Below are positions 9,291 through 17,957 of a DNA stretch of 64,000 bases, in pieces. Each line of letters starts with the position of its first letter. Position 1 is the first letter of the stretch. Position numbers and translations under genes: made by a program. The stretch lies in the NCBI RefSeq assembly GCF_013449725.1, contig NZ_JACCFF010000001.1, forward strand, positions 806,001 to 870,000, in the 5' to 3' direction. The notes under the pieces were generated by a model. That model was not told the origin of the DNA, searched no databases, and was given only the letters and a program-made list of their open reading frames with translations. The DNA is from Mycobacteroides sp. LB1 (lineage in GTDB: Bacteria; Actinomycetota; Actinomycetes; Mycobacteriales; Mycobacteriaceae).

Positions 9291-9995
9291 CGCACCCGAC
9301 ACCACCGTGGCCGAGGTGAACCGTCGCACCACCAGATCTACGATCTCGGGATGTACACCCAACGGTTGCGCAACGCCATCGGCACCGCACCCATTGAGGC
9401 GCTCTTGAAACAACCCATGTGCCAACAGGTATGACGCGATGAAGACGCGGCGGCCGGTCGCGCGCACATCCGCGACCACGTCGGCCACCCGCGGCTCTCC
9501 GGTAGCGATGTAACCCACCCGGACGGGTCCGGTGTGACGCGCCAACATACTTGCCGCGATATGAACCTCATGGCGGGCACGGGGATCCGAGGAACCCGCC
9601 GCGGCAAGCACCACCGCATCACCGCGGCGCCATCCGACCTGACGTAGCCGCTCTGCCATGACGCCGGCCAACACGGGATCCGGCCCCAACGCTTGGGTGA
9701 CAGCCACGGCCGGATGTCCGCTCATTTCAATATGCTGCGGAATATCTTGCCGCACATGATATCCCGACGCCAAGAAGGCCGGAACCAACACTGCTGGACC
9801 TTCGATCGTCGAGAGCACTTCCGACGGCGTCGGGCCCAGCACGTCGACGAACGCGGTGCGTACCGAACCCACGCGCCGCGCCACCGCCTCCGCGAGGGCC
9901 GCAATATTCTCCACCCCGGCGGCCGACCGGGTTCCGTGTGCGACCAGGACGAGCTCATACCCGGATGAGCCGCTTGCGCGAAGACCATCAACCAT
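9264..9995 (-). CDS. Sirohydrochlorin chelatase, CbiX/SirB family
   Basis: 243 residues. ELVLVAHGTRS near the N-terminus and VLVPAFLASGYHVRQDIP mark the CbiX fold, and LVAHGTR supplies the metal-binding His. Next to a siroheme nitrite reductase it most likely inserts Fe2+ into sirohydrochlorin, although cobalt chelation cannot be excluded from sequence. It is the last gene of the narK-nirB-nirD-hemD-like-cbiX run. The ATG at 9995 overlaps the preceding gene by 8 bp. The first codons are themselves a copy of the dispersed repeat, giving an N-terminus MVDGLRASGSSG that the family does not usually have. Only upstream starts are available, so the repeat appears to be translated. Confidence 0.82.
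   Translation of the reverse strand: MVDGLRASGSSGYELVLVAHGTRSAAGVENIAALAEAVARRVGSVRTAFVDVLGPTPSEVLSTIEGPAVLVPAFLASGYHVRQDIPQHIEMSGHPAVAVTQALGPDPVLAGVMAERLRQVGWRRGDAVVLAAAGSSDPRARHEVHIAASMLARHTGPVRVGYIATGEPRVADVVADVRATGRRVFIASYLLAHGLFQERLNGCGADGVAQPLGVHPEIVDLVVRRFTSATVVSGALEAVADFA
9964..9985 (-). repeat. Dispersed 20-nt element, copy 2 (first codons of cbiX)
   Basis: Minus strand CTTCGCGCAAGCGGCTCATC, an exact copy of the core. It starts 10 bp after the cbiX ATG and encodes LRASGSS in frame. Confidence 0.8.
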
Positions 9996-11190
9996 GACAT
10001 TCCCCAATCGTGGTCGGGTCGATTGCCAGCCGGTAACCCCGTTTGACGACTGTCTGAATCACTTTCGGTGTGCCGAGCGCGGACCGCAGACGGGTCATCG
10101 CCATCTCGACCGCATGGGTGTCATCTCCGCCTCCGGGCAGTGCTGCCAACAGGTCCTCGCGGGATACCACCTGGCCGGGGCGCACCATCAGCCGCTTCAT
10201 CAACGCCATTCCCGCTGGGGAGATCTGCCGCGTCTCGCCGTCGACCGCGATCCCGCGGCTGCGTACGCTGACGACGTGCCCGCCGGCGTGGAAACGTGGT
10301 GCACGCCTGGTCAGTTCGTCTGCCATGTGCCGGGCCAATGCTCCCAGCCGGGCCCGTTCGGGCTGCGTCGTCCGCACGCCCAGGACCTCGAGCGGTGCGG
10401 CGGTCACCGGTCCGACACACAGCGGCGCCACCCTTCCCCGCAACGCGGACAGCAGCTCATCCAATCGGCCGGTTGCCTTGGCACGACCGAGCATTGACGC
10501 CACCGCAGGGGCGCTCGTGAAACTCATCCCGTCCAACTCGGCGTTAATGGCCATGGAGATCATGCGGTCCATTGGCCGCTGATCCTCTGGCGGCTCCCAG
10601 CGGTAAACCGGCACCCGGATCACCTGTGCACCAGCGATTGTCAGCGCCTCGCATAGATCAGCGATGGGTTCCCATTCGGTCGCGGCACCATGAAGCTGCA
10701 CCGCGATACGCCGCCCCTCCACACCCTCTTCAAGCAGCCGATCCAAAACTTCCGCGGAGGACTCCGATGCGGGCGACCACTCTTCGCGCAGCCCCGCTTG
10801 GCGAATCGCCCCGGTGGCCTTGGGTCCGCGGGCGACCAGGCGCCCGGATTCGAGCGCCGATTTGAGACTGTCGGCCACGCCCCACTCATCGGCGGCCTCG
10901 ATCCAGCCACGGAAGCCAATTCCGGTGGTGGCCACCGTGACATCTGGTGGGTTGGCGATGACAAGTTCGGTGGCGCGCTGCAGCTCGGCATCGTCGGCCA
11001 ACGGGATGATTCGGATCGCTGCGGCGTGCACGACGGCGGCGCCGCGGCGCTCCAAGAGCGCGATCAATTCCTCTGACCGGCGGGCAGCCGTGACACCAAT
11101 GGTGAACCCGTCGAGCCGACGATCCTGCTCGTTAGGCGGCAACCGCGTCCCGGTGTCGACTCCTGAGCATTCCGATTTCGACATTTCCAT
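9988..11190 (-). CDS. Uroporphyrinogen-III synthase fused to a winged-helix regulator domain (Rv0260c-like)
   Basis: 400 residues. Residues about 28-270 are a HemD (HEM4) domain: FTIGVTAARR opens it, followed by VTVATTGIGFRGWIEAA and SFTSAPAVASML. Residues about 300-395 form an OmpR/PhoB-type winged helix, with ISPAGMALMKRLMVRPGQVV, an EMAMTRLRSAL recognition region and a terminal VKRGYRLAID. The fusion suggests an enzyme or ligand sensor that also binds DNA, possibly linking tetrapyrrole supply to nitrite genes; this role is inferred. It overlaps nirD upstream by about 59 bp and cbiX downstream by 8 bp. A second ATG at 11184 is equally possible as the start. Confidence 0.85.
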   Translation of the reverse strand: MEMSKSECSGVDTGTRLPPNEQDRRLDGFTIGVTAARRSEELIALLERRGAAVVHAAAIRIIPLADDAELQRATELVIANPPDVTVATTGIGFRGWIEAADEWGVADSLKSALESGRLVARGPKATGAIRQAGLREEWSPASESSAEVLDRLLEEGVEGRRIAVQLHGAATEWEPIADLCEALTIAGAQVIRVPVYRWEPPEDQRPMDRMISMAINAELDGMSFTSAPAVASMLGRAKATGRLDELLSALRGRVAPLCVGPVTAAPLEVLGVRTTQPERARLGALARHMADELTRRAPRFHAGGHVVSVRSRGIAVDGETRQISPAGMALMKRLMVRPGQVVSREDLLAALPGGGDDTHAVEMAMTRLRSALGTPKVIQTVVKRGYRLAIDPTTIGECHG

Positions 11191-11530
11191 TGCTCACCCG
11201 CACCTCGAAGACTGGCAACCGGCGCGACGCATCATCGAGGCAACGCCCGTCTATTAACGAGAAGACCTGCTTGAGCAGCGGTGACGCCACAGTCGGCTCG
11301 CCGCCGCGATCACCGGTCAAACCACGCGACATGACGGCGGCCTGGCCGTATGGATCCATGTTACCGACCGCGTACAAGTCACCACTTGGCAGCAGAAAAA
11401 GCGCGGCCTGCACATCGTCCGGCAATAGCACCGCCACACCGCGGCCCGGGGTGAGCGAATCCACCGCGCAGGCCGTCGACCACACGTACTGGTACCGCTT
11501 AAATCTGGGGCGAGCATCCAGGATCGTCAT
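11132..11530 (-). CDS. nirD: Nitrite reductase (NADH) small subunit NirD
   Basis: 132 residues with the Rieske-like fold of NirD. WSTACAVDSLTPGRGVAVLL, LPSGDLYAVGNMDPYG and VMSRGLTGDRGGEPTVASPL are family landmarks. As in other NirD proteins, the cysteine/histidine cluster ligands of true Rieske proteins are absent. NirD partners NirB in assimilatory reduction of nitrite to ammonium in the cytoplasm. A good ribosome binding site (AAAGGCCGGAG) precedes the ATG at 11530. It lies 76 bp downstream of nirB on the same strand. Confidence 0.93.
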   Translation of the reverse strand: MTILDARPRFKRYQYVWSTACAVDSLTPGRGVAVLLPDDVQAALFLLPSGDLYAVGNMDPYGQAAVMSRGLTGDRGGEPTVASPLLKQVFSLIDGRCLDDASRRLPVFEVRVSNGNVEIGMLRSRHRDAVAA

Positions 11531-11606
11531 CTCCGGCCTTTCTTCTCGTTCTGTTGTGTCATGTCTACCGGCCTCGTGTTACCCGAGTATTACCAGCGCA
11601 GGCGCG

Positions 11607-14120
11607 TCATGTTGCCGGCTCGGCGGCCGGCCTGATTCCCGGCGTACCCAGTAGCACCGGAACCTTTCGCGGGCCGGAATCATCGAAGGCGATCGTCGAA
11701 TCGACCTGGTCCGGTGCATTGACGAAGGACACGAACCGACGGAGTTTGTCCTCATCGGCGAGTACAGCCGCCCATTCGTCGGCGTATCCCTCGACGTGGA
11801 GGGCCATAGCGGCTTCCAGTTCCTCGGCGATCCCGAGCGAGTCCTCGCATACCACCGCCCGGATGTGATCCAGGCCGCCCTCGATCGCTTCCTGCCAAGG
11901 GGCGGTGCGCTGGAGCCGGTCCGCGGTGCGGATATAGAACATCAGGTACCGGTCGATGTACTTGATCAGCGTTTCGGAATCCAGATCGCCGGCAAGCAAT
12001 TTCGCGTGCACGGGAGTGGCGCCACCATTGCCCCCCACATACAGGTTCCAGCCGTTCTCCGTGGCGATGACGCCGACGTCCTTACCGCGGGCCTCGGCGC
12101 ATTCCCGTGCGCACCCGGATACACCCATCTTGAGCTTGTGCGGGGAACGCAGACCGCGGTAACGCAATTCGAGTTCGACGGCCATTCCCACCGAATCCTG
12201 GACCCCGTACCGGCACCAGGTCGAACCCACACAGCTCTTCACGGTTCGCAGCGACTTGCCATAGGCCTGCCCGGACTCCATGCCGGCATCGATGAGCCGT
12301 TTCCAGATCAGCGGTAGCTGCTCGACACGGGCACCGAACAGATCGATGCGCTGACCGCCGGTGATCTTGGTGTACAGCCCGAATTCCTGCGCCACCTCAC
12401 CGATCACGATGAGCTTCTCCGGCGTCACCTCCCCACCGGGGAGCCGCGGCACCACCGAATAGGTGCCGTTCTTCTGCATATTGGCCAGGAAGTGGTCATT
12501 GGTGTCCTGCAGCGCTGCCTGCTCGCCCTCCAGGATGTGGTCGCTGGAGGTCGACGCCAGGATGGACGCCACCGTGGGTTTGCAGATATCGCAGCCGGTT
12601 CCGCTGCCATGCTTGGCGATCAGCTCCGAGAAGGTCCGGATACCCGTCACCTGCACCACCTGGAACAGCTCGGCACGCGACTGGGTGAAATGCTCACACA
12701 GCGCTTTGGACAGCTCGACACCCTGCGCGGCAAGGATCTGCTTGAGCATGGGAATGCAGCTACCGCAGGATGTTCCGGCGCAGGTGGCCGCCTTGATGGC
12801 GGGCACATCGGTAGCACCATCGCAGATCGCACCGCAGATCGCACCCTTGGTGACCGCGTTGCACGAACAGATCTGTGCGTCGTCCGGCAGCGCGCCGACG
12901 CCGATCTCGGCGCCTGCCGGGGAGATCAGCGAGGCCGGGTCGGCCGGCAGTTCCCGGCCCAGCATGGGGCGCAGCGTCCCGTAGGCACTGGCATCTCCGA
13001 CGAGGATGCCGCCCAATAGGGTTCGCGCATCGTCGGAGACCACAAGCTTGGCGTAGGTGCCCTTGGTGGCGTCGTTGAAGACGACTTCCAAGGCGCCGTC
13101 AGAGGTGCCGTGCGCGTCACCGAAGCTGGCGACGTCGACGCCGAGCAGCTTGAGCTTGGTCGACAGGTCGGCGCCCGGGAACTCTGATTCGCCGCCGAGC
13201 AGCCGGTCGGCGACAATCTCCGCGGTGGTGTAGCCGGGGGCAACCAGTCCGTAGCAGCGGCCCTCGATCGCGGCCACCTCGCCGATCGCGTAGATGTGTA
13301 GATCGCTTGTCTGGCAACCAACGTCGGTGAAGATACCGCCGCGTTCGGCCAGTTCCAGCCCGCACTCACGGGCCAACTCGTCGCGGGGGCGGACGCCTGC
13401 CGAGAACACCAGCATCGCAGCGTCGATCGCCGAGCCGTCCGACAGCTGCACGGACAGCGATCCGTCCGCCGCCGTCTCGATGGCCAAGGTGGAGACGCTG
13501 GTGTGCACGGTCAGCCCCAGCTCCGTGACCAATCGGGTCAGCAGCGCGCCGCCGCCCTCGTCCACCTGCAGGTGCATAAGACGGGGGTTGAGTTCGACAA
13601 CGTGGGGGGTCATACCCATGAGGCGCAACGCATTCGCGGCCTCCAACCCCAGCAGGCCGCCACCGATCACAACACCTGCGGCACCGGGCGCCTTGTCGGC
13701 TGCGGCCTTGATCGCGTCCAGGTCATCCATGGTGCGGTAGACGAAACAGCCCGGCGCGTCGCCTCCCGGCACCGGCGGCACGAACGGGTAGGACCCGGTC
13801 GCCATCACGAGCGCGTCGTACGGCAGCTCCATACCGGATTCGGTGGTAACAGTCTGGTTGGCGCGGTCGATGCTGACGACGCGGTCACCAAGGTGCAGCG
13901 CCACCATCGAATCCCCGGAATAGTCGTTTCCGGTGAGCGCCAGTGCCTCCCGTTCCCAGCCGTCGATGTACGAGGACAGCGCCACGCGGTCGTAGGCGGC
14001 GTCGGCCTCCTCACCGAGGACGGTGACCTGCCATTGGTCGGTGGCGTCCCGCTCGCGTAGCACCTGGACGAATCGGTGGCCGACCATGCCGTGACCGATC
14101 ACGACAACATTCTTATTCAT
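11607..14120 (-). CDS. nirB: Nitrite reductase (NADH) large subunit NirB
   Basis: 837 residues from the ATG at 14120. An FAD/NAD-binding half begins MNKNVVVIGHGMVGHRF. A BFD-like [2Fe-2S] domain shows ICSCNAVTKGAI and CAGTSCGSC (around residues 415-450). The C-terminal siroheme/[4Fe-4S] domain carries CVGSTWCRYGVQ (about 629) and SGCARECAEARG (about 669). It reduces nitrite to ammonium using NADH. The open frame continues 85 codons upstream, but that stretch lies inside narK and has no family similarity, so the internal ATG is the start. Only 5 bp separate it from narK, so the genes are co-transcribed. Confidence 0.95.
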   Translation of the reverse strand: MNKNVVVIGHGMVGHRFVQVLRERDATDQWQVTVLGEEADAAYDRVALSSYIDGWEREALALTGNDYSGDSMVALHLGDRVVSIDRANQTVTTESGMELPYDALVMATGSYPFVPPVPGGDAPGCFVYRTMDDLDAIKAAADKAPGAAGVVIGGGLLGLEAANALRLMGMTPHVVELNPRLMHLQVDEGGGALLTRLVTELGLTVHTSVSTLAIETAADGSLSVQLSDGSAIDAAMLVFSAGVRPRDELARECGLELAERGGIFTDVGCQTSDLHIYAIGEVAAIEGRCYGLVAPGYTTAEIVADRLLGGESEFPGADLSTKLKLLGVDVASFGDAHGTSDGALEVVFNDATKGTYAKLVVSDDARTLLGGILVGDASAYGTLRPMLGRELPADPASLISPAGAEIGVGALPDDAQICSCNAVTKGAICGAICDGATDVPAIKAATCAGTSCGSCIPMLKQILAAQGVELSKALCEHFTQSRAELFQVVQVTGIRTFSELIAKHGSGTGCDICKPTVASILASTSSDHILEGEQAALQDTNDHFLANMQKNGTYSVVPRLPGGEVTPEKLIVIGEVAQEFGLYTKITGGQRIDLFGARVEQLPLIWKRLIDAGMESGQAYGKSLRTVKSCVGSTWCRYGVQDSVGMAVELELRYRGLRSPHKLKMGVSGCARECAEARGKDVGVIATENGWNLYVGGNGGATPVHAKLLAGDLDSETLIKYIDRYLMFYIRTADRLQRTAPWQEAIEGGLDHIRAVVCEDSLGIAEELEAAMALHVEGYADEWAAVLADEDKLRRFVSFVNAPDQVDSTIAFDDSGPRKVPVLLGTPGIRPAAEPAT

Positions 14121-14125
14121 GACTT

Positions 14126-15571
14126 TCACACCGCCACTTGGTCTTTGGAATTGGACATGGCCGGAGCCGGCACGCCCACCGGACGTCGCACATACGCGTA
14201 CCAGGTGACTACGGCGCAGACGACATAGAAGGCGAGGAACACCCAGAACGCCATGGTGGCCGACTTGGCGGCGCTGAGGTAGGAGGCACGCAACACCAGG
14301 TTGATGGCGACTCCGCCGAGGGCGCCGATCGCACCGGCCACACCGATCAACGCGCCCGACATGGTTCGCGACCACGTCTCGTCGTGCCCGGCGCTATGCG
14401 CCTTGGCGGCGAAGATCGACGGAATCATCTTGTACACCGAGCCATTGCCCAGTCCGGACACCACGAACAGGATGATGAAACCGATTACATACGCGGACAT
14501 GATGGTTCCGGAGGGCGCCCCCGCCGCACGGTCATCGATCGTTCCCGCGGTCACCAAGATCCCTGCGCCGAAGATCATCGCGACGAATGCGTAGAGAGTG
14601 ATTTTGCCGCCGCCGACGCGATCCGAGAGCCACCCGCCCACCGGCCGTGTAAGCGAGCCGAGCAGCGGTCCGATGAATGCGATCTGGGCCGCATGCAAAG
14701 ACGCCTGGGCCGCCGCCTGGGCCGGAGTAAGGCCGCTGTGCGTCAGCCCGGCAAGGAAGTTCAACTGCAGCACCTGGCCGAACGCGAAGCTGAATCCGAT
14801 GAACGACCCGAACGTGCCGATGTAGAGGAAGGCGATGATCCACGAATCCCGGTACTTCATCACGTCGATGAGCGAGCGGCCATCGGTCCGCTGGTTCGCC
14901 AGGTTGTCCATAAACAGCGCCGCACCAACTGCCGCGAAGGCGATCAGAACCAGGTAGATCGCTGCCACCCAGTGCGGCGACCGGTTCCCGGCTGTCGAGA
15001 TGACGAGCAGGCCGATCACCTGGATTACCGGCACGCCGATGTTTCCGCCGCCGGCGTTGAGCCCGAGCGCCCAGCCCTTGAACCGTTGCGGGTAAAAGGC
15101 ATTGATATTGGTCATCGATGAGGCGAAGTTACCGCCGCCGAATCCTGCGACCGCCGCCACGATCATGAAGGTGGTGTACGAGGTTTCGGGGTGACCCATG
15201 AAGTACAGCGTGAGCGCGGTCGGGATCGCCAGCACCAGAGCGCTGAAGATGGTCCAGTTGCGGCCGCCGAACCATGCGGTGGCGAAGGTGTAGGGCAGCC
15301 GCAGCACGGCTCCCACCAAAGTCGGCATGGCGACCAGGAAGAACTTTCCGGCCGCGTCGATGTGATAGACGTTCTGCGGCATAAACAGAACCATCACCGA
15401 CCAGATGGACCACACGGAGAATCCGACGTGTTCGGCGACCACCGACCAGATCAGGTTGCGCCGCGCGACTTTCGCGCCACCGTTATCCCAGGCAGCGACG
15501 TCCTCGGGATCCCAGTTCTCAATCCAGCGTCCGCGCCGTGCAATTGGGGCTGTTGCCGTGTCATTCGCCAT
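14126..15571 (-). CDS. narK: Nitrate/nitrite transporter NarK (MFS, NNP family)
   Basis: 481 residues with about 12 membrane helices. The NNP signatures GFGGGNFASSMTNINAFYP and WALGLNAGGGNIGV are visible, with a second glycine-rich signature in the C-terminal half (VSGLGNGSVYKMIP). It is the first gene of the nitrite assimilation run and probably imports nitrate or exchanges it for nitrite. The closest M. tuberculosis paralogue by context is narK3, which also lies near an Rv0260c-type gene, although here nirBD are between them. The ATG at 15571 gives an N-terminus (MANDTATAPIARRGRWIENW) typical of mycobacterial NarK proteins. Confidence 0.92.
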   Translation of the reverse strand: MANDTATAPIARRGRWIENWDPEDVAAWDNGGAKVARRNLIWSVVAEHVGFSVWSIWSVMVLFMPQNVYHIDAAGKFFLVAMPTLVGAVLRLPYTFATAWFGGRNWTIFSALVLAIPTALTLYFMGHPETSYTTFMIVAAVAGFGGGNFASSMTNINAFYPQRFKGWALGLNAGGGNIGVPVIQVIGLLVISTAGNRSPHWVAAIYLVLIAFAAVGAALFMDNLANQRTDGRSLIDVMKYRDSWIIAFLYIGTFGSFIGFSFAFGQVLQLNFLAGLTHSGLTPAQAAAQASLHAAQIAFIGPLLGSLTRPVGGWLSDRVGGGKITLYAFVAMIFGAGILVTAGTIDDRAAGAPSGTIMSAYVIGFIILFVVSGLGNGSVYKMIPSIFAAKAHSAGHDETWSRTMSGALIGVAGAIGALGGVAINLVLRASYLSAAKSATMAFWVFLAFYVVCAVVTWYAYVRRPVGVPAPAMSNSKDQVAV

Positions 15572-15654
15572 GCAAGCACGGTAGAAAAATGTTGTTGCGG
15601 CGGCGCTGCTGGCGATGACCGAACCATCACAACTCGCTCACACGAGTCTGTCAT

Positions 15655-15723
15655 GTGACGGTGAGCAGACCGGCAACTCCCGGCGAATGCGTCACAATGA
15701 CGTCGTAACGTGACGTGCGTTAC
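15655..15723 (-). promoter_or_regulatory. GTnAC-rich stretch upstream of narK, possible nitrogen-regulator site
   Basis: Several GTnAC half-sites cluster here: GTGAC 15655-15659, GTCAC 15691-15695, GTAAC 15705-15709, GTGAC 15710-15714 and GTTAC 15719-15723. They include the inverted pair GTAACG / CGTTAC with 7 bp between. GlnR of actinobacteria recognises GTnAC-type half-sites and controls nitrite assimilation genes, so this is a candidate site. The spacing does not follow the classic 6-bp rule, and part of it overlaps the neighbouring gene's end. Confidence 0.28.
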
Positions 15724-16574
15724 AGCGTGAGTCGCACTAGCGCCGCGGTACGTGCCAGTCCTGGGAAGGACTCCGCCGACGAGCGCGGATGCAGCGCATG
15801 CACGGCCAACCGGAAGACCAACGCCCGTAACAACATCTGCGGCCACTCCGGCAGCGTCGCCCAGCGTTCGATGAGACCGTCGTCCGCGTCACCCCAGGAC
15901 AGCGCGTCCACCACGGCGACACCGGCCGCCCATGACGCGGGCCGCCAATACGGCGTGATGTCGGTAATGCCGGGTGCGGCGGCACCTGCGAAAAGCACAG
16001 TGCCGTACAGGTCTCCGTGCACCAGCTGCGGCGGGCTCTTGGTTGGCCGACGCAGGCTCGCCAATTGGTTGATCAGGTCGATGGATCGCTGGCCGTCGGG
16101 CGAGCCGGGCGACACCCGGGCCGCCGAGGGCCAGGACTGCAGCGGCCGGTCTTCCCAGGCCGCGCGGTCGGCTGCGATGAATACGTCAACATCGGCCCAC
16201 GGCGCCACCGGAGGCTGGGTGAGGAAACGGGGACGTTCCAGCTTGGATGTGGCCTCATGCAACCGCACCGACAGCGAGACCACCTCGTCGTGCCGAGGCT
16301 CGGGCGCACCGGCGACGAATGTGTCCGCACGCCAACCCGATACGACATAGCGCCCGTCGGTGGATCGAACGGGCCGGGCCAACCGCACTCCGTCGACGAA
16401 CAGGGTGTCGCGCACCTTGGCCGACCAGGCTGCACGCGCATGGTCGGCTACCAGTGACAACACCACTTCACCGCAGCGCCAGCCGCCCTCCCATGTCGGG
16501 CCGAGCTGGACTGGTTTGACGCCGCTGAGCCCGTAAGTCGCGAGCACATGCTCAGGCGGGCGGTCCACAGTCAC
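15720..16574 (-). CDS. TIGR02569-family aminoglycoside-phosphotransferase-like protein (Rv3205c homologue)
   Basis: 284 residues, GTG start. The opening PPEHVLATYGLSGVKPVQLG and the later LVHGDLYGTVLFAG recall the HGDxxxxN motif of APH-type kinases, but the usual Asn is not present after HGDLYGTV. The GITDITPYWRP stretch stands where the DFG-like metal site would be (DITP). Activity is therefore doubtful, and no substrate can be named. It matches Rv3205c by position and wording of motifs. It follows moeZ on the same strand with 108 bp between. Confidence 0.75.
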   Translation of the reverse strand: MTVDRPPEHVLATYGLSGVKPVQLGPTWEGGWRCGEVVLSLVADHARAAWSAKVRDTLFVDGVRLARPVRSTDGRYVVSGWRADTFVAGAPEPRHDEVVSLSVRLHEATSKLERPRFLTQPPVAPWADVDVFIAADRAAWEDRPLQSWPSAARVSPGSPDGQRSIDLINQLASLRRPTKSPPQLVHGDLYGTVLFAGAAAPGITDITPYWRPASWAAGVAVVDALSWGDADDGLIERWATLPEWPQMLLRALVFRLAVHALHPRSSAESFPGLARTAALVRLTL

Positions 16575-16682
16575 GCGGGATACGTTACCGCCTGCAATGA
16601 ACTGGGTTGTGTTCGCTCGGTGTTCGTGTCGGCGGTCACAGATGGCACGTCGGCATATTTGGCTGTTGCTGTTGCCAATCGA

Positions 16683-17858
16683 TCAGTACATGACCATGTC
16701 GGGGTCCACCTGCTTGGCCCACGCGGCGATACCACCCTGCAGGTGTACCGCGTCGGCGAAACCCGCCTTCTTGACGGCCACAAGCGCCTCTGCCGACCGG
16801 ATCCCGGTCTTGCAGTACAGCACCGCCTGACGGTCCTGCGGCAGCTTGGCAAGCCCCACTCCGGACTCGAGGGTCGACTTGGGCACCAACTCGGCACCGT
16901 CGATGTGGACGATGTCCCATTCGACGGGTTCGCGCACATCGATGAGCGCCACCTTCTTGTCGGCATCCAGCAATTCCCGCAGCTCACGAGGGGTAATGGT
17001 GGAATCGGCGACCGCGGCGGAGGCCTCATCGCTGATCACGCCGCAGAAGGCGTCGTAATCGATGAGCTCGGTGATCTTAGGCGTGGCCGGATCCTTGCGG
17101 ATCTTGATGGTGCGGTACGTCATATCGAGCGCGTCGTACACCATGAGCCGGCCGAGCAGCGTGTCACCGATTCCGGTGATCAGCTTGATCGCCTCGGTGC
17201 CCATCACCGAGGCGATGGAGGCGCACAGGATGCCCAACACACCGCCCTCCGCGCATGACGGCACCATCCCCGGAGGCGGCGGCTCGGGGTACAGATCGCG
17301 GTAGTTCAGGCCGAGCCCGTCGGGCGCGTCCTCCCAGAAGACCGACACCTGCCCCTCGAAGCGGTAAATGGAGCCCCACACATACGGCTTATGCGCGAGC
17401 ACCGCGGCGTCGTTGACCAGATAGCGCGTCGCAAAGTTGTCGGTGCCGTCCAGGATCAGGTCGTACTGCTTAAACAGATTGACCGCGTTGTCGGGGTCTA
17501 ACCGCAGCTCATGCAGCCGCACCTCGACCAGCGGGTTGATCTCCAGGACCGAATCGCGCGCGCTTTGCGCCTTGGATCTGCCGATATCGGACTGGCCGTG
17601 AATGATCTGGCGCTGCAGGTTGGACTCGTCGACCACATCGAAATCGACAATGCCGATGGTGCCGACTCCGGCGGCGGCCAAGTAAAGGAGCGTCGGAGAT
17701 CCGAGCCCACCGGCGCCGATGACCAGCACCTTGGCGTTCTTGAGGCGTTTCTGCCCATCCACGCCGAGGTCGGGGATGATCAAATGCCGGCTATACCGGG
17801 CGACTTCTTCGCGGGTCAGATCCGCGGCGGGACTTACCAACGGCGGCAATGTGGGCAC
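16683..17858 (-). CDS. moeZ: Adenylyltransferase/sulfurtransferase MoeZ (MoeB-rhodanese fusion)
   Basis: 391 residues, GTG start. Residues about 15-260 are an E1/ThiF-type domain with RYSRHLIIPDLGVDGQKRL, the nucleotide loop GAGGLGSPTLLYLAAAG and DGTDNFATRYLVNDA. Residues about 285-391 are a rhodanese domain with the persulfide-carrying Cys 349 in VLYCKTGIRSAEAL. The protein adenylates the C-terminus of small sulfur carriers (MoaD, CysO) and loads sulfur on them for molybdopterin and cysteine synthesis. It corresponds to Rv3206c. The full-length fusion is intact. Confidence 0.94.
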   Translation of the reverse strand: MPTLPPLVSPAADLTREEVARYSRHLIIPDLGVDGQKRLKNAKVLVIGAGGLGSPTLLYLAAAGVGTIGIVDFDVVDESNLQRQIIHGQSDIGRSKAQSARDSVLEINPLVEVRLHELRLDPDNAVNLFKQYDLILDGTDNFATRYLVNDAAVLAHKPYVWGSIYRFEGQVSVFWEDAPDGLGLNYRDLYPEPPPPGMVPSCAEGGVLGILCASIASVMGTEAIKLITGIGDTLLGRLMVYDALDMTYRTIKIRKDPATPKITELIDYDAFCGVISDEASAAVADSTITPRELRELLDADKKVALIDVREPVEWDIVHIDGAELVPKSTLESGVGLAKLPQDRQAVLYCKTGIRSAEALVAVKKAGFADAVHLQGGIAAWAKQVDPDMVMY

Positions 17859-17957
17859 CGTGACTCCTGTGATTCGGGTTCCTCAGGGCTGGCTGAGAGG
17901 GCTATAGCTGCATCAACAGTATCGGGATGCCAACCCTTCCCGGAGTCAGGACTGCCC

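Noticed and set aside
9264-15571. Recent horizontal transfer of the nitrite operon
   Set aside because: No change of base composition visible by eye, no mobile element or tRNA at the edges. Rearrangement within mycobacteria is simpler.
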